Shown one piece after another: positions 8,659 through 17,352 of a stretch of 60,569 bases of DNA. Source of the DNA: Nitrospirales bacterium (lineage in GTDB: Bacteria > Nitrospirota > Nitrospiria > Nitrospirales > UBA8639); contig JAHRAQ010000021.1 of the NCBI GenBank assembly GCA_020027205.1, forward strand, positions 1 through 60,569. Direction: 5' to 3'. Numbering within the stretch: position 1 is the first letter of the stretch; the number at the start of each line of letters is the position of its first letter. The notes under the pieces are model-generated. The model was given only the letters and a program-made list of their open reading frames with translations, ran no database searches and was not told the DNA's origin. Made by a program: the position numbers and the translations under genes.

Positions 8659-9876
8659 CTACCGGGGCGGCGCGGGAGCCGTGGGGACCGTCGGCGCCTC
8701 GATGCGCCCGGAGTCGGGAACCTCCCCCACGGACGCAAGACCGGCCCGCAAACTTCGGAAGGCATCGTGTAATTGCTCGACGACGTCGGCCACCTGCCGC
8801 ATCTGTTCGTCGGAATTCTTTAACGCCCGTTGAAGAGTTTGCAGGCCCTCGGCGGTCGAATCGAGCCGGGCGGACAGGCCCTCATCCTGTGACGCCAGTT
8901 CGGTCTGCGCCTGCTCCAAACGGGCCAACCGCTCCCTGTGGCCGTCACTGCGTTCCCCCAACCGGTCGGCCATGGCCTGCAACGCCTCGCGGAGTTGCGT
9001 CAACGACTGCCCCACCTCTTCCAGCGTGCCGCCGTATTGCGCGTCGGTCTGCTGCAACGCCGCCAGCGCCGCGTCCAGCCGGTCATGCAAGGCGCGCTCG
9101 TTCGTCGTCAGGGCCTCGTTGACGGCTTCAATCGACTGCTGCACATCGGTGGCCAGATAGGTTCTCAACGCCTCCGTATCCGCATCGAGTTTCTCGCGCA
9201 AGGCGTCCTGTCGCCCGGTCAGGGTTTCGTGCAGAGCGCGTTCGGCGGCCGCCGCCCGCTCCTGTTCCTCCGCCAGCGCCGCATTCACCTGCTCCAATGT
9301 ATCCTTGAACTGAACCAGCGAGTCCCGAAACTCCACAAACCGCCCCTCGACCATTTCGTCCCGTTGGGTCAACTCCTGTTCCATGTTCGCGCCCAGCGTG
9401 ACGATCCGCTCTTCCAGGTCGGCATCCCGTTGCTGCAACAGGGCCGCGCGCTCGACGGCCTGTTGCGCGAGTTCATCCACCCGCTGATTCAGACGCCCGG
9501 TTGCCTCGTCCAGGGCTTCGCGTGTCTGCTCCGTCACGCGGTGCACGTCCGTTTCCAGATCGCCGCGCAACCGGGGCAGTTGATCGTCGCGCAGTTTCCG
9601 CAATTCATTTTTGACCCCGGCGCGTGATTCCAGCAGATCGGTCAAGACGTCGTTGGCCCGCTCAAGAGTGCCGGCCAGAATCGCCCGCTCCCGGTCCAAC
9701 TCGTCCAACTTGCCCCGGAGGTCGGTCTCCAGTCTCAACAGGTCGGCCTGCTGCGCGACACAGGAGACGAGGCTCAACGCCGCCGCCAGCGCCAGGCCGC
9801 ACCACAGACACCGGGGCCGCCGGCCCGCGCGCGCGGCGCCCGCCGTCGTCGGAGCATGTTCGCAATCCTGATCCAT
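8659..9876 (-). CDS. long coiled-coil lipoprotein next to tolB
   Basis: A 405-residue protein. A basic N-terminus and hydrophobic stretch end in a lipobox (LSLVSC, about residues 35-40), so the mature protein is probably an anchored lipoprotein. Residues 45-375 form an almost continuous heptad-rich coiled coil (Leu, Glu, Gln, Arg, Ala), and the tail is Pro-rich. It sits 34 bases downstream of tolB, the usual place of pal and cpoB/ybgF, but has no OmpA-like peptidoglycan-binding domain and no TPR. It may be a structural replacement or an accessory of the Tol system; that is inference from position. Confidence 0.8.
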   Translation of the reverse strand: MDQDCEHAPTTAGAARAGRRPRCLWCGLALAAALSLVSCVAQQADLLRLETDLRGKLDELDRERAILAGTLERANDVLTDLLESRAGVKNELRKLRDDQLPRLRGDLETDVHRVTEQTREALDEATGRLNQRVDELAQQAVERAALLQQRDADLEERIVTLGANMEQELTQRDEMVEGRFVEFRDSLVQFKDTLEQVNAALAEEQERAAAAERALHETLTGRQDALREKLDADTEALRTYLATDVQQSIEAVNEALTTNERALHDRLDAALAALQQTDAQYGGTLEEVGQSLTQLREALQAMADRLGERSDGHRERLARLEQAQTELASQDEGLSARLDSTAEGLQTLQRALKNSDEQMRQVADVVEQLHDAFRSLRAGLASVGEVPDSGRIEAPTVPTAPAPPR

Positions 9877-9910
9877 GATGCGCTCTGTGTCTCTGTTCGG
9901 CGGGCCGCCG

Positions 9911-11251
9911 TTACGACGGCGACCAGTCGGGGGAACTGTGGGACAACGCGCCGCCGGTCAACTGTTCGCGCCCCGTGCCGTCAACGTTAATCAGATACAG
10001 GTGGCTCTGCCCGCCCTGCGTGACGCTGAAGACCAGGTGGCGGCCGTCCGGCGCCCACGACGGCGAATCCTCCATGGCCCAGTGCGCCCCGTCGGTGATT
10101 TGCACCCGCCGCCGGCCATCCGGGGAAATGCGGCACAACCGAAATCCGGCGGTCGGCCCGCGACAGACGTAGGCAATCCAGTCGCCGCGCGGAGACCAGA
10201 CCGGCGCGGCGTTATACGACCCGTCAAAGGTCAGCCGGCGGACACGCGAGCCATCGACATTCATCGTGTAAATCTGCGGCCCGCCGCCCCGGTCGGACAC
10301 AAAGGCCAGCGTGCGTCCGTCGGGAGACCACGTGGGCGATAAATCCGCGCTGGGATGACGGGTTAATTGCCGCTTTTCCTTCGTCCGCACGTCCATCGTA
10401 AAGACATCGGAATTGCCCTGCGTGGCGGACGCATACGCCACCAGGTGACCGTCGGGGGACAATGCCGGGGTAATATTCAAATTTTCAGGGGGCACCAGCG
10501 TGCGAACGGCCCGCGAGTGCAAATCCAGTTGCACGATTTCCTGCGTGTTGCGCTGATAGGTCATATACACCACGGAGCGCCGGTCGGGCAACCAGGCGGG
10601 CATGAGCGCCAACGTGCGCGGCGTCGTAATCCGCCGAGGCCCGAAGCCGTCGTAATCCATTACGTACAACGCCCGCTGTCCGGTGTCGTTGCCGGCCACG
10701 TAGACAATCCGGGTCTCCGCCATGCCGGGTTCCCCCGTGTAATACGTCACCAGCGCGTCGGCCCACCGATGCGCCATGCGCCGCAGAAAACTCGTGCTGG
10801 CCGGTAGCGCGCCCCGGTATCTTTTGCCCACCGCGATATCTTTTCCGCCTTTGTCATGGGCGCAGACTTCGAACACGATCCGGCCGTTCTGGCGGCCCAG
10901 CCGTCCCCAGGTGACGACCGCCGCCTCGCTCGCCCTGACTTCCGCGAGGGCCGCCTTCCCCAGGCAATGAACGTCCGAAAGATCCAGCGCGGGCGCGGGA
11001 CGCTTTATCACGTCGAATAACTGGGTGCGCCGCAAATCCTCCGTGAGCACGGCGGCCATGGTTTCTCCGGGCGTCTCGGCGCGCCCCTGCCGGCCGGCGG
11101 TATTGCCGAAGCCCATGACCCAGATGGGGATTTTCCGGAACTCCGACCGCGTCGTTTCCAGAAACACGTCGGCGGCCCGCCCCTCCGCGCAGGGCCACAG
11201 CGCCAGCGCCAGCGCGGCAAGCCGGACGGATGATGCCACGCGCATCCTCAT
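9911..11251 (-). CDS. tolB: Tol-Pal system periplasmic protein TolB
   Basis: A 446-residue protein with a signal peptide (about residues 1-27), an N-terminal TolB domain (MGFGN, ETPGETMAAVLTEDLRRTQLF) and a C-terminal six-bladed beta-propeller with repeated PxWSPDG motifs (TPALSPDGHLVAY, SPTWSPDGRTLAF, APVWSPRGDWIAY). TolB acts in the periplasm, linking the inner-membrane TolQRA motor to Pal during outer-membrane constriction. Its start overlaps the end of the TonB/TolA-like gene by four bases, so the tol genes form one operon. Confidence 0.93.
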   Translation of the reverse strand: MRMRVASSVRLAALALALWPCAEGRAADVFLETTRSEFRKIPIWVMGFGNTAGRQGRAETPGETMAAVLTEDLRRTQLFDVIKRPAPALDLSDVHCLGKAALAEVRASEAAVVTWGRLGRQNGRIVFEVCAHDKGGKDIAVGKRYRGALPASTSFLRRMAHRWADALVTYYTGEPGMAETRIVYVAGNDTGQRALYVMDYDGFGPRRITTPRTLALMPAWLPDRRSVVYMTYQRNTQEIVQLDLHSRAVRTLVPPENLNITPALSPDGHLVAYASATQGNSDVFTMDVRTKEKRQLTRHPSADLSPTWSPDGRTLAFVSDRGGGPQIYTMNVDGSRVRRLTFDGSYNAAPVWSPRGDWIAYVCRGPTAGFRLCRISPDGRRRVQITDGAHWAMEDSPSWAPDGRHLVFSVTQGGQSHLYLINVDGTGREQLTGGALSHSSPDWSPS

Positions 11252-12246
11252 TGGGCCAGTTGGAAATTGAACGTGAAATTGATCTCGAGATACGGATCCG
11301 TGATCGCCGGGGGAAACGCCGGAAAAGGGCTTGCCGCGAGCACCGCGCGTTCCGCCATGACGTCATACTCGTGACTGCCCGACGACCGGTGGACGACCAG
11401 ATGCTTCACCTCGCCGGTGCGCTCCACACGAAACGCCAGGACCACCCGCAACGGAGCGAGATAGCGCATTTCGGACACCAGCCATTGCCGGTGAACCCCG
11501 GTTCTGATGGACTCCTGATACGACGTCTCCACGGACGACGACGGGGACTCCCCGGTCGACGCCGACGGCGCGGACGATGCCGCCGGCGCCACCGGCTTCT
11601 TGAGACGCGCGTGAGGAATCAAATCCGGCCGGCGCACCGTCAGCGACGAGACCAACGCCGGGATGGCAAGGTTGGCGATGTCCGATGCGCGCTTGTCCCG
11701 CCCGGCCCTCGACTCGGCCGGGGAGAACGGCGGCGGCGGTTCCCGGTCGAGACGCACACTGGCCAGAGGCGGCGGCGGCGGTGCCGGCGACGGCGGCGTC
11801 ACCTCCTGCGGTACCACCGACACCCCGTCGACCGACGAAGGTTTCGTGATGGCGGGGATGCGGACGGATTGAATCGTCTGCGTCAGCGTCTCCGCCATTC
11901 TGGGGGCCTCCGGCCCGGACGGGGTGACAGGCTCAACGGGTGGCGGCGTTTCACGGAGCGGCGATTCGACATCCGGGAGCGGCGGGGGATTGCTCGACGC
12001 CGGCGGGCGTTGAGGACGCGCGGCGGGTTCGGACAGGGCCGGGGCGGACAGGGTGACCAGCGAGACGTGATACGCCGCCTCGAGCGGTTCGCTCGCCGGC
12101 AGACCCCACAGGCCCGTCAGCGCGGCGGCGGCGGCCAAGTGAAGGACGAACGACCCGACCAGAGGCCACGCGGCCCCCGAATCATCCGCCCCGGCAACGC
12201 CCGACGACGGCAACGACCATGGCCTGACAGACGCCGTTGAGGACAT
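11248..12246 (-). CDS. TonB/TolA-type energy-transducing protein
   Basis: About 332 residues, starting at 12246 with an AGGG ribosome-binding site. One N-terminal membrane helix (about residues 27-47) is followed by a long Pro/Ser/Glu-rich periplasmic spacer and a C-terminal TonB-like domain (about 250-332) containing YLAPLRVVLAFRVERTGEV. Its place between tolR and tolB says it works as TolA, although its C-terminus looks TonB-like. Pro runs in the spacer (SPAPPPPP) are encoded by a GNY tract on the opposite strand (about 11760-11805). Confidence 0.85.
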   Translation of the reverse strand: MSSTASVRPWSLPSSGVAGADDSGAAWPLVGSFVLHLAAAAALTGLWGLPASEPLEAAYHVSLVTLSAPALSEPAARPQRPPASSNPPPLPDVESPLRETPPPVEPVTPSGPEAPRMAETLTQTIQSVRIPAITKPSSVDGVSVVPQEVTPPSPAPPPPPLASVRLDREPPPPFSPAESRAGRDKRASDIANLAIPALVSSLTVRRPDLIPHARLKKPVAPAASSAPSASTGESPSSSVETSYQESIRTGVHRQWLVSEMRYLAPLRVVLAFRVERTGEVKHLVVHRSSGSHEYDVMAERAVLAASPFPAFPPAITDPYLEINFTFNFQLAQ

Positions 12247-12265
12247 CGCGACAGTCCCTTCCACG

Positions 12266-12700
12266 TTACCGAGGATCGAGCCGCTCTTCGTCAATCACGG
12301 GTTCCCGCGGATTCGTCACCATGCCCAGCCGTTCAATCCCCGCGCCTTTGACGGTGTCCATGACGTGAACAATCCGCCCGTAGGGCACCCGGCGGTCGGC
12401 TCGAAGATACACGGACACGGCCGGATTGCGGGCATGGGCGTCCCGCAGCCGCGTCCGCAAATGGATCATCGTCACGCGCTCCTCTCCGAGATACACGCGT
12501 TCGTCGCGGTCAATCGCAATCAGGAGGCGCTCATCGGGCGTGACCGTGTTGGCCTGCGACTGCGGGAGGGTCAGGTCGAGTCCCCGGTGCAGCATCGGGG
12601 CGGTGACCATGAAAATCACCAGCAACACCAGCACCACGTCGACGAGCGGGACGACGTTGATTTCCGACAGAAACCGACGCCGGTGCACGTCACGCATCAC
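12266..12700 (-). CDS. tolR: TolR/ExbD-type proton-channel subunit
   Basis: A 144-residue protein with the family layout: a short cytoplasmic N-terminus, one membrane helix with the conserved Asp (INVVPLVDVVLVLLVIFMVT) and a periplasmic domain. With TolQ it forms the proton-driven stator of the Tol system. The start overlaps the tolQ stop (ATGA). The gap to the TonB/TolA-like gene is 19 bases. Confidence 0.94.
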   Translation of the reverse strand: MMRDVHRRRFLSEINVVPLVDVVLVLLVIFMVTAPMLHRGLDLTLPQSQANTVTPDERLLIAIDRDERVYLGEERVTMIHLRTRLRDAHARNPAVSVYLRADRRVPYGRIVHVMDTVKGAGIERLGMVTNPREPVIDEERLDPR

Positions 12701-13488
12701 CGGACAGGTCGCGCCGGCCCGGACGCCGGCATCATCGTCTCAAGCGCGTTCGGCAATTCAAGGCCAAACCGTTCCACGTCACACACGAGGGTGCGGATGG
12801 CGGCCAGCGCGTAGTTGTAGCCGATGACGGCGGGGATCGCCACAAACAGGCCGGCGGCGGTCGCAATGAGGGCTTCGGCGACACCGGGGGCCACCGCGGC
12901 GATACTGGCGGTGCCCGCCAGGCCGATCTGCCGAAAGGCGTTGATCACCCCCACCACCGTGCCCAGCAACCCGATGAAAGGCGCCAGATTGCCCGTGGTG
13001 GCCAGAAAAGGCAGATACGCTTCCTGCCGGAGGATTTGCGTTTGCACAAGAGCGTGGATGACCTTGTCCAGATAGTCCCGGTCCGACCGCGCAGCCGCCA
13101 CGAAACCTGTCCGTGCGACACCGACGCCACCGTCACCGTCACCGTCATCGCCGCCGCCGACAACGTCGTCACCGTCACCGCCGCCGCCGCCGTCATCATC
13201 CGGCGCGCGCAGGCGTCCCACAATGCCCAGAAACACCGCGCCGCTGGGACTGTGGGGCAGGGTCATCGCCAGGCGTTGCAGGTCGCGCAGACCGGCGCCG
13301 CCGGACCGGGTCAGTTCGTCGTAGGTGTGCAGGAACCGTTGATCTTCGGTTCGGCTCCGGCGCAACAGGCGCCACTTGGACAGAATGATCACCCACGACA
13401 CGATGGAAAACACCAGCAGGATCGATAACACCACGAGGGAGGTGGGGCCCAGCGAACCGAGGAGTTGCAGAGGGTCATGTGCGAACAT
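12697..13488 (-). CDS. tolQ: TolQ/ExbB-type proton-channel subunit with Gly/Asp insert
   Basis: About 263 residues. Three membrane helices are visible: TM1 near residues 12-37, TM2 and TM3 in the C-terminal half with the family signature TTGNLAPFIGLLGTVVGVINAF. It is the motor partner of TolR. In the cytoplasmic loop after TM1, residues about 96-124 form a Gly/Asp/Val-rich insert not found in typical TolQ, encoded by a GNY-triplet tract. Flanking sequence on both sides keeps the family pattern, so the gene looks functional. The start at 13488 has a weak ribosome-binding site. Confidence 0.92.
   Translation of the reverse strand: MFAHDPLQLLGSLGPTSLVVLSILLVFSIVSWVIILSKWRLLRRSRTEDQRFLHTYDELTRSGGAGLRDLQRLAMTLPHSPSGAVFLGIVGRLRAPDDDGGGGGDGDDVVGGGDDGDGDGGVGVARTGFVAAARSDRDYLDKVIHALVQTQILRQEAYLPFLATTGNLAPFIGLLGTVVGVINAFRQIGLAGTASIAAVAPGVAEALIATAAGLFVAIPAVIGYNYALAAIRTLVCDVERFGLELPNALETMMPASGPARPVR
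13115..13200 (-). repeat. GNY-triplet tract inside tolQ
   Basis: On the coding strand about 85 bases are runs of GGC, GGT, GAC, GAT and GTC in the reading frame, giving Gly, Asp and Val. The composition matches the intergenic tract at 282-375. Confidence 0.8.
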
Positions 13489-13578
13489 AAGCGACGTGAC
13501 GGGGCGGCGGCCCGCAACACCCGGCCGCCCGGCGGTTAAGTGGTGAGACGGCGGCAGGGCCGGCGACGGCAACGGAAA

Positions 13579-13656
13579 TGGCGGGGCCGACGGGATTTGA
13601 ACCCGCGACCTCCAGATTGACAATCTGGCGTCCTAACCTGGCTGAACGACGGCCCC
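13579..13656 (-). tRNA. tRNA-Asp (GTC)
   Basis: A full cloverleaf can be drawn on the minus strand: acceptor GGGGCCG paired with CGGCCCC, anticodon loop with GTC inside the stem CAGAT/ATCTG, a T-arm with GGTTCAAATCC, discriminator G, and an encoded CCA at 13581-13579. It lies between tolQ and tRNA-Val and probably shares the promoter at 13871-13898. Confidence 0.93.
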
Positions 13657-13767
13657 GATTCTTCATTCGAACGCCGAATCACATCCCCGCCGCGTTGACA
13701 CGAGCGCCGTCTCCCACGGGGCGCGCGTTCGACATCTCACGCCTGACCTGATGGAAGACCGCGCGGA

Positions 13768-13843
13768 TGGTAGGCGGAACAGGGCTCGAACCTGCGACCT
13801 CTGCCTTGTAAGGGCAACGCTCTCCCCGCTGAGCTATCCGCCC
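13768..13843 (-). tRNA. tRNA-Val (TAC)
   Basis: Cloverleaf on the minus strand: acceptor GGGCGGA with TCCGCCT, a D-arm GCTC...GAGC, anticodon stem TTGCC/GGCAG around loop CTTACAA (anticodon TAC), T-loop TTCGAGC, discriminator A and encoded CCA. Confidence 0.93.
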
Positions 13844-13870
13844 ATGGATTCGGACACACAAAGGAGATTT

Positions 13871-13898
13871 ATTATATCAGCCGCAAACTCCCTGTCAA
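13871..13898 (-). promoter_or_regulatory. consensus promoter for the two tRNAs
   Basis: On the minus strand: TTGACA (13898-13893), a 16-base spacer ending in TGA, then TATAAT (13876-13871). Both hexamers are perfect and the -10 is extended. It lies about 28 bases upstream of tRNA-Val and may also feed tolQ. Confidence 0.75.
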
Positions 13899-14099
13899 CC
13901 GGCCGACACGCGCCCGGCGGCCCTTCGCGCGCCCGACACCCGGCCCGCATCCAAACAAACGCCACGGTCACGTTCCGGACGGCTTCCGTTCACGGAAGAG
14001 ACACGGCCCGCATTTGACAAGGGGAACCCGATGCGGTAGAGGCCGTGACGCACGCCGGACCGGCGTGACGCGGCGGGACAAACACACCGGGGCCGGAAC

Positions 14100-14879
14100 G
14101 TGAGTTACAAAATCAGACACGTCGACAAATGGAGCGCGACGGACCCGTTGCCCGAACTGTCCCGACGCGAGCGGGTCTGGCTCCTGGCCGAACGACATCG
14201 CGGCGCGGTCATCGCCGGCATCCTGGCCGCAAGTCTGGCGGCGGTCGTCCTGGGCGCCCTGCTCTGGATGCAGCACCAGCGCGGACAGGAGGCGGCGGCC
14301 CTGGCGGCCCAGGCGGGCCGGGCCTACTTCGAACGACCCGGCGCCGATGCCCAGACCGCGCACGCCAACATCGAAACCGCCGTCCGCCTGTACCGCCGAC
14401 TGCTCGAAGAGTTTCCCCAAACGTCCGGCGCCCAACAGGCCCGGTATCTTCTCGGCAACGTGCTGGCCGAACAGGGGGATTACGCCGGGGCCATCGAGGT
14501 CTATCAGCGTTTTATCGACCAGCCGGCCCCTCATCCCGTGCTGCTCGGTCTCGTCTACCAGCGGCTTGGCGCCGCCCACCTGGCGGCCGGCGAACAGGAG
14601 AAGGGCCTCCAGGCCTACACCCATGTGCTGCAAACGCCGAACGCGCTCAACAAAGACCAGACGCTATTTGAACTCGCAACCCTGGAACACCAGGCCAATC
14701 ATCCCGACCAGGCTCTCGCCCATTACCGGCAATTGGTCGACGACCATCCGACGTCGCCTTTTGTCAGTGAAGCCGCGATGCGGATTCGGGCGCTTGCGCC
14801 GCCCGACGCCGCCGAAGACGCCGCCGAGGGGAACACGGCACAGGACGAAGGACAGGCGGGAGACGCCGACACGCCGTAA
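14100..14879 (+). CDS. YfgM-like membrane-anchored TPR protein
   Basis: A 259-residue protein starting at a GTG. A cytoplasmic N-terminus with a charged ELSRRERVWLLAERHR stretch is followed by one membrane helix (about residues 37-58), then a periplasmic domain of three to four TPR helices (ETAVRLYRRLLEEFPQTSGA, GDYAGAIEVYQRFID, QALAHYRQLVDDHP). The tail is acidic and disordered. YfgM-type proteins act near SecYEG with periplasmic chaperones. The gene faces mltD with a 64-base gap and stands alone on its strand here. Confidence 0.8.
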   Translation: MSYKIRHVDKWSATDPLPELSRRERVWLLAERHRGAVIAGILAASLAAVVLGALLWMQHQRGQEAAALAAQAGRAYFERPGADAQTAHANIETAVRLYRRLLEEFPQTSGAQQARYLLGNVLAEQGDYAGAIEVYQRFIDQPAPHPVLLGLVYQRLGAAHLAAGEQEKGLQAYTHVLQTPNALNKDQTLFELATLEHQANHPDQALAHYRQLVDDHPTSPFVSEAAMRIRALAPPDAAEDAAEGNTAQDEGQAGDADTP

Positions 14880-14943
14880 CGACGGGAACGACGGGAACGG
14901 GGCGGGAGACCGGCGGAGCGGCGGCGGGGCGGAGGTCGGAGGG

Positions 14944-16365
14944 TCAGGGCGCGAGCAACAACATCTGGCGAGTGTAGATCATATTGCCCCGCAAATTATT
15001 CAACGCCTTCAGGTCAGGCACCGACACCCGGAACCGCCGGGCGATTTTCCAGAGATTGTCGCCGCGCCGCACGCGATACCACTTGCCGTCGCCGCTCTCC
15101 GCGGCGTCTTCGCGTACGCGCAGCCGTTGTCCGGCCAGGATGACCGTGCCCGAAAGATCATTGAGGCGTTTCAGCGTCCTGACGTTCGTGCCAAACCGGC
15201 GGGCCAGCACCGACAGACTTTCGCCCCGGCGCACGCGGTGCCACGTCCGGCTTCTCGGCGCCGGCGCCCACGGCTTCAGCCGGGGTTCGGCCTGCGCCAC
15301 GCGGGGACCGGCGCCCACGGGCACTTTTAAATCATAGCCGTTGGCGGGCACGATGCCCCGAATGAGTTCGGGATTCAACCCGCGCAAATCCTGAAACGGA
15401 ATGTTCGTCTCTTTGGCCACGTCGCGCAGCCGCACCGGTTTGCCGACGCGCACTTCGTCGTATTGATGCCGCTCCTGCGCCTCAACGGCAAACCCGAACC
15501 GCGCGGGGTCCTTCGCGATCATGGTGAGCGCCATGAACTTGGGAACGTACTGCCGCGTCTCCCGTCGAATCAAACGACGGGACTTCGCAATGGTCCAGAA
15601 ATCCCGGCTACCGGATTTGGCAATCGCCCGGCTGATTTTTCCCGCGCCGGCATTGTAGGCGGCCATGGCCAGCGGCCACGTGCCGAACTGGTCGTAGAGG
15701 TCCCGCAGATGGTGGGCCGCCGCGACGGTGGATTTCATCGGGTCATGCCGTTCGTCCACCAGCCGTTTGGCCCGCAATCCGTACATCCGGCCCGTGCCGC
15801 GCATAAACTGCCAGGCCCCCTTCGCGCGGGCGCGGGATTTCGCCATGGGATTAAACCCGCTTTCGACCAGCGACAGGTAGATTAACTCCCTCGGCAGGCC
15901 AAACTCGGCAAACACCGGTTCGATCATCGGCTGATAGCGGTCAAACCGGTTCAGCCACATTTGCACACGGTCGGGAATCTCGGTTTGGAAGTATTGAATC
16001 CTGGCTTGGACGGCGGGATGATCTTCAAGAATGGTAATCTCGCCATACCACGATGGCTCCGGCGCGGCCTCCGGTGCAGACTCCGGCGCGGCGGCTCCAT
16101 GGTTAGCGGCGGCTCCATGGTTACCGGCGGCCGCGGGGTTACCGGCAGCCGCGGGGTCGCCGGGGAAATACACAAGCCCCCGGTCGGGCCGCGCCGTGGA
16201 CGGGTCAGACGCCGCCTGCGCGGATGACGGCATGGCGGCCGCCGCCGCGTCGCCGATTACCGGACACAGCCCCGCCGGCCCGCACAGGATTCCGACGAAC
16301 AGCACATGCCAGGGCCATCCCGCGTTCGGCATGGCTCCCCTTGTTGTCGACACCATTTTTCGCAT
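14944..16365 (-). CDS. mltD: membrane-bound lytic transglycosylase, MltD-type, LysM domains
   Basis: About 473 residues. A signal peptide (WPWHVLFVGILCGPAGL) leads into an Ala/Asn/Gly/Pro/Glu-rich stretch of six-residue repeats (about residues 65-100). The SLT lysozyme-like domain follows (about 125-280), with the catalytic Glu in YLSLVESGFNP and the GAWQFMRGTGRMYGL motif. A weak LysM-like unit and two clear C-terminal LysM domains come last (WHRVRRGESLSVLARRFG, WYRVRRGDNLWKIARRFR). It cleaves glycan strands in peptidoglycan. The start may instead be at 16356 or 16332. Confidence 0.9.
   Translation of the reverse strand: MRKMVSTTRGAMPNAGWPWHVLFVGILCGPAGLCPVIGDAAAAAMPSSAQAASDPSTARPDRGLVYFPGDPAAAGNPAAAGNHGAAANHGAAAPESAPEAAPEPSWYGEITILEDHPAVQARIQYFQTEIPDRVQMWLNRFDRYQPMIEPVFAEFGLPRELIYLSLVESGFNPMAKSRARAKGAWQFMRGTGRMYGLRAKRLVDERHDPMKSTVAAAHHLRDLYDQFGTWPLAMAAYNAGAGKISRAIAKSGSRDFWTIAKSRRLIRRETRQYVPKFMALTMIAKDPARFGFAVEAQERHQYDEVRVGKPVRLRDVAKETNIPFQDLRGLNPELIRGIVPANGYDLKVPVGAGPRVAQAEPRLKPWAPAPRSRTWHRVRRGESLSVLARRFGTNVRTLKRLNDLSGTVILAGQRLRVREDAAESGDGKWYRVRRGDNLWKIARRFRVSVPDLKALNNLRGNMIYTRQMLLLAP
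16088..16159 (-). repeat. 18-bp tandem repeat inside mltD
   Basis: Four units of 18 bp. The first two (16088-16105 and 16106-16123) are identical (GCGGCGGCTCCATGGTTA on the plus strand); the next two are diverged copies. They encode the six-residue repeats (NHGAAA and NPAAAG types) between the signal peptide and the catalytic domain. The unit is a multiple of three, so copy-number change would keep the frame. Confidence 0.85.
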
Positions 16366-16408
16366 AAGTAGACAATCGTAATGGTAAGGCGCAGGGATGT
16401 CAAGCCGG

Positions 16409-17326
16409 TCAGGGAAGAAGCGGGTTTTGGCCATCGCCGTGGCCGTTCTCCCGGTCGGCGGCACAGCGGAATCCCGTGGAATGGTTTCGGTCGAGCGGGA
16501 TGCTGGCGATTCTGGTGAAAACCCTCACTTGCGGAGTTTCCACCTGCCAGCCGGAACTGCGAATGACCCGGCGGACGCCGGTCGGAGGCCCCTGGGGATT
16601 GCAGCACGGACTCACGGCGTAATAGTCCGCCTGATACCAGTCCGCAACCCATTCCCAGACGTTGCCCGCCATGTCATAGGCCCCGTAGGGACTCTTGCCT
16701 TGTTCGTAACTCCCCACCGGCGCGAGCGTCCCGGCCCCCTGCCATGACCGGTTGAAATTCAGATGCCGCCGGGTGGGTTCGACATCCCCCCACGGGAACC
16801 GCCGGTCCCGCGTGCCGCGCGCCGCCTTTTCCCATTCGGCTTCGGTGGGCAGCCGCTTGCCCGCCCAGGCGCAATAGGCGCGGGCGTCAAACCAGTCCAC
16901 GTTGACGACGGGAACCGCCGCCAGAGCCGGCGGCACCCCGCCCGCCGCCGGCCACACGGTTTTCGAGAGGTCTGTGCCGTGGGACGGCCGGCGATGTTCC
17001 GTCGCGCGCATAAACCGTTCGTACCGGCCCATCGTGACTTCATAGGTGTCGATATAATACGCATCCAGTTCCACTTCGTGATTGGGATATTCATCAAGCC
17101 CCCCGTCCCGCGCGCCACGGGGAACGCCCATCAAAAACGGCCCGGCGGGAACGAACACCATGGGCGCGCCGTCCCGGCCGGGCGTCTCGCCAGTCGCCGA
17201 CGTCGTCGGCGTCGCCGCCGTCGCCAACGGTGCCGCCGCCGTGCCCTGCGCCCACCAGCCGTGACCCATCCCCAGAACAAGGCCCGCGCACAGAACAATC
17301 ACCGCGCGCGCCGACGTCCCGCGCAT
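16409..17326 (-). CDS. formylglycine-generating-enzyme-like (SUMF1) secreted protein
   Basis: About 305 residues. A signal peptide or anchor (ARAVIVLCAGLVLGMGHGWW) and an Ala/Thr/Pro linker are followed by an FGE/SUMF1 domain (about residues 55-295): MVFVPAGPFLMG, EVTMGRYERFM, PVVNVDWFDARAYCAWAGKRLPTEAEWE, GNVWEWVADW and HSTGFRCA. Many bacterial members bind or sense rather than activate sulfatases, and no sulfatase is nearby. It lies 43 bases upstream of mltD on the same strand. A GTG at 17356, overlapping the upstream stop, is an alternative start. The linker DNA (about 17185-17240) is a GNY tract read in a shifted frame. Confidence 0.85.
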   Translation of the reverse strand: MRGTSARAVIVLCAGLVLGMGHGWWAQGTAAAPLATAATPTTSATGETPGRDGAPMVFVPAGPFLMGVPRGARDGGLDEYPNHEVELDAYYIDTYEVTMGRYERFMRATEHRRPSHGTDLSKTVWPAAGGVPPALAAVPVVNVDWFDARAYCAWAGKRLPTEAEWEKAARGTRDRRFPWGDVEPTRRHLNFNRSWQGAGTLAPVGSYEQGKSPYGAYDMAGNVWEWVADWYQADYYAVSPCCNPQGPPTGVRRVIRSSGWQVETPQVRVFTRIASIPLDRNHSTGFRCAADRENGHGDGQNPLLP

Positions 17327-17352
17327 CGCTCCCCCGGTCTCGCTCCCGGCCC

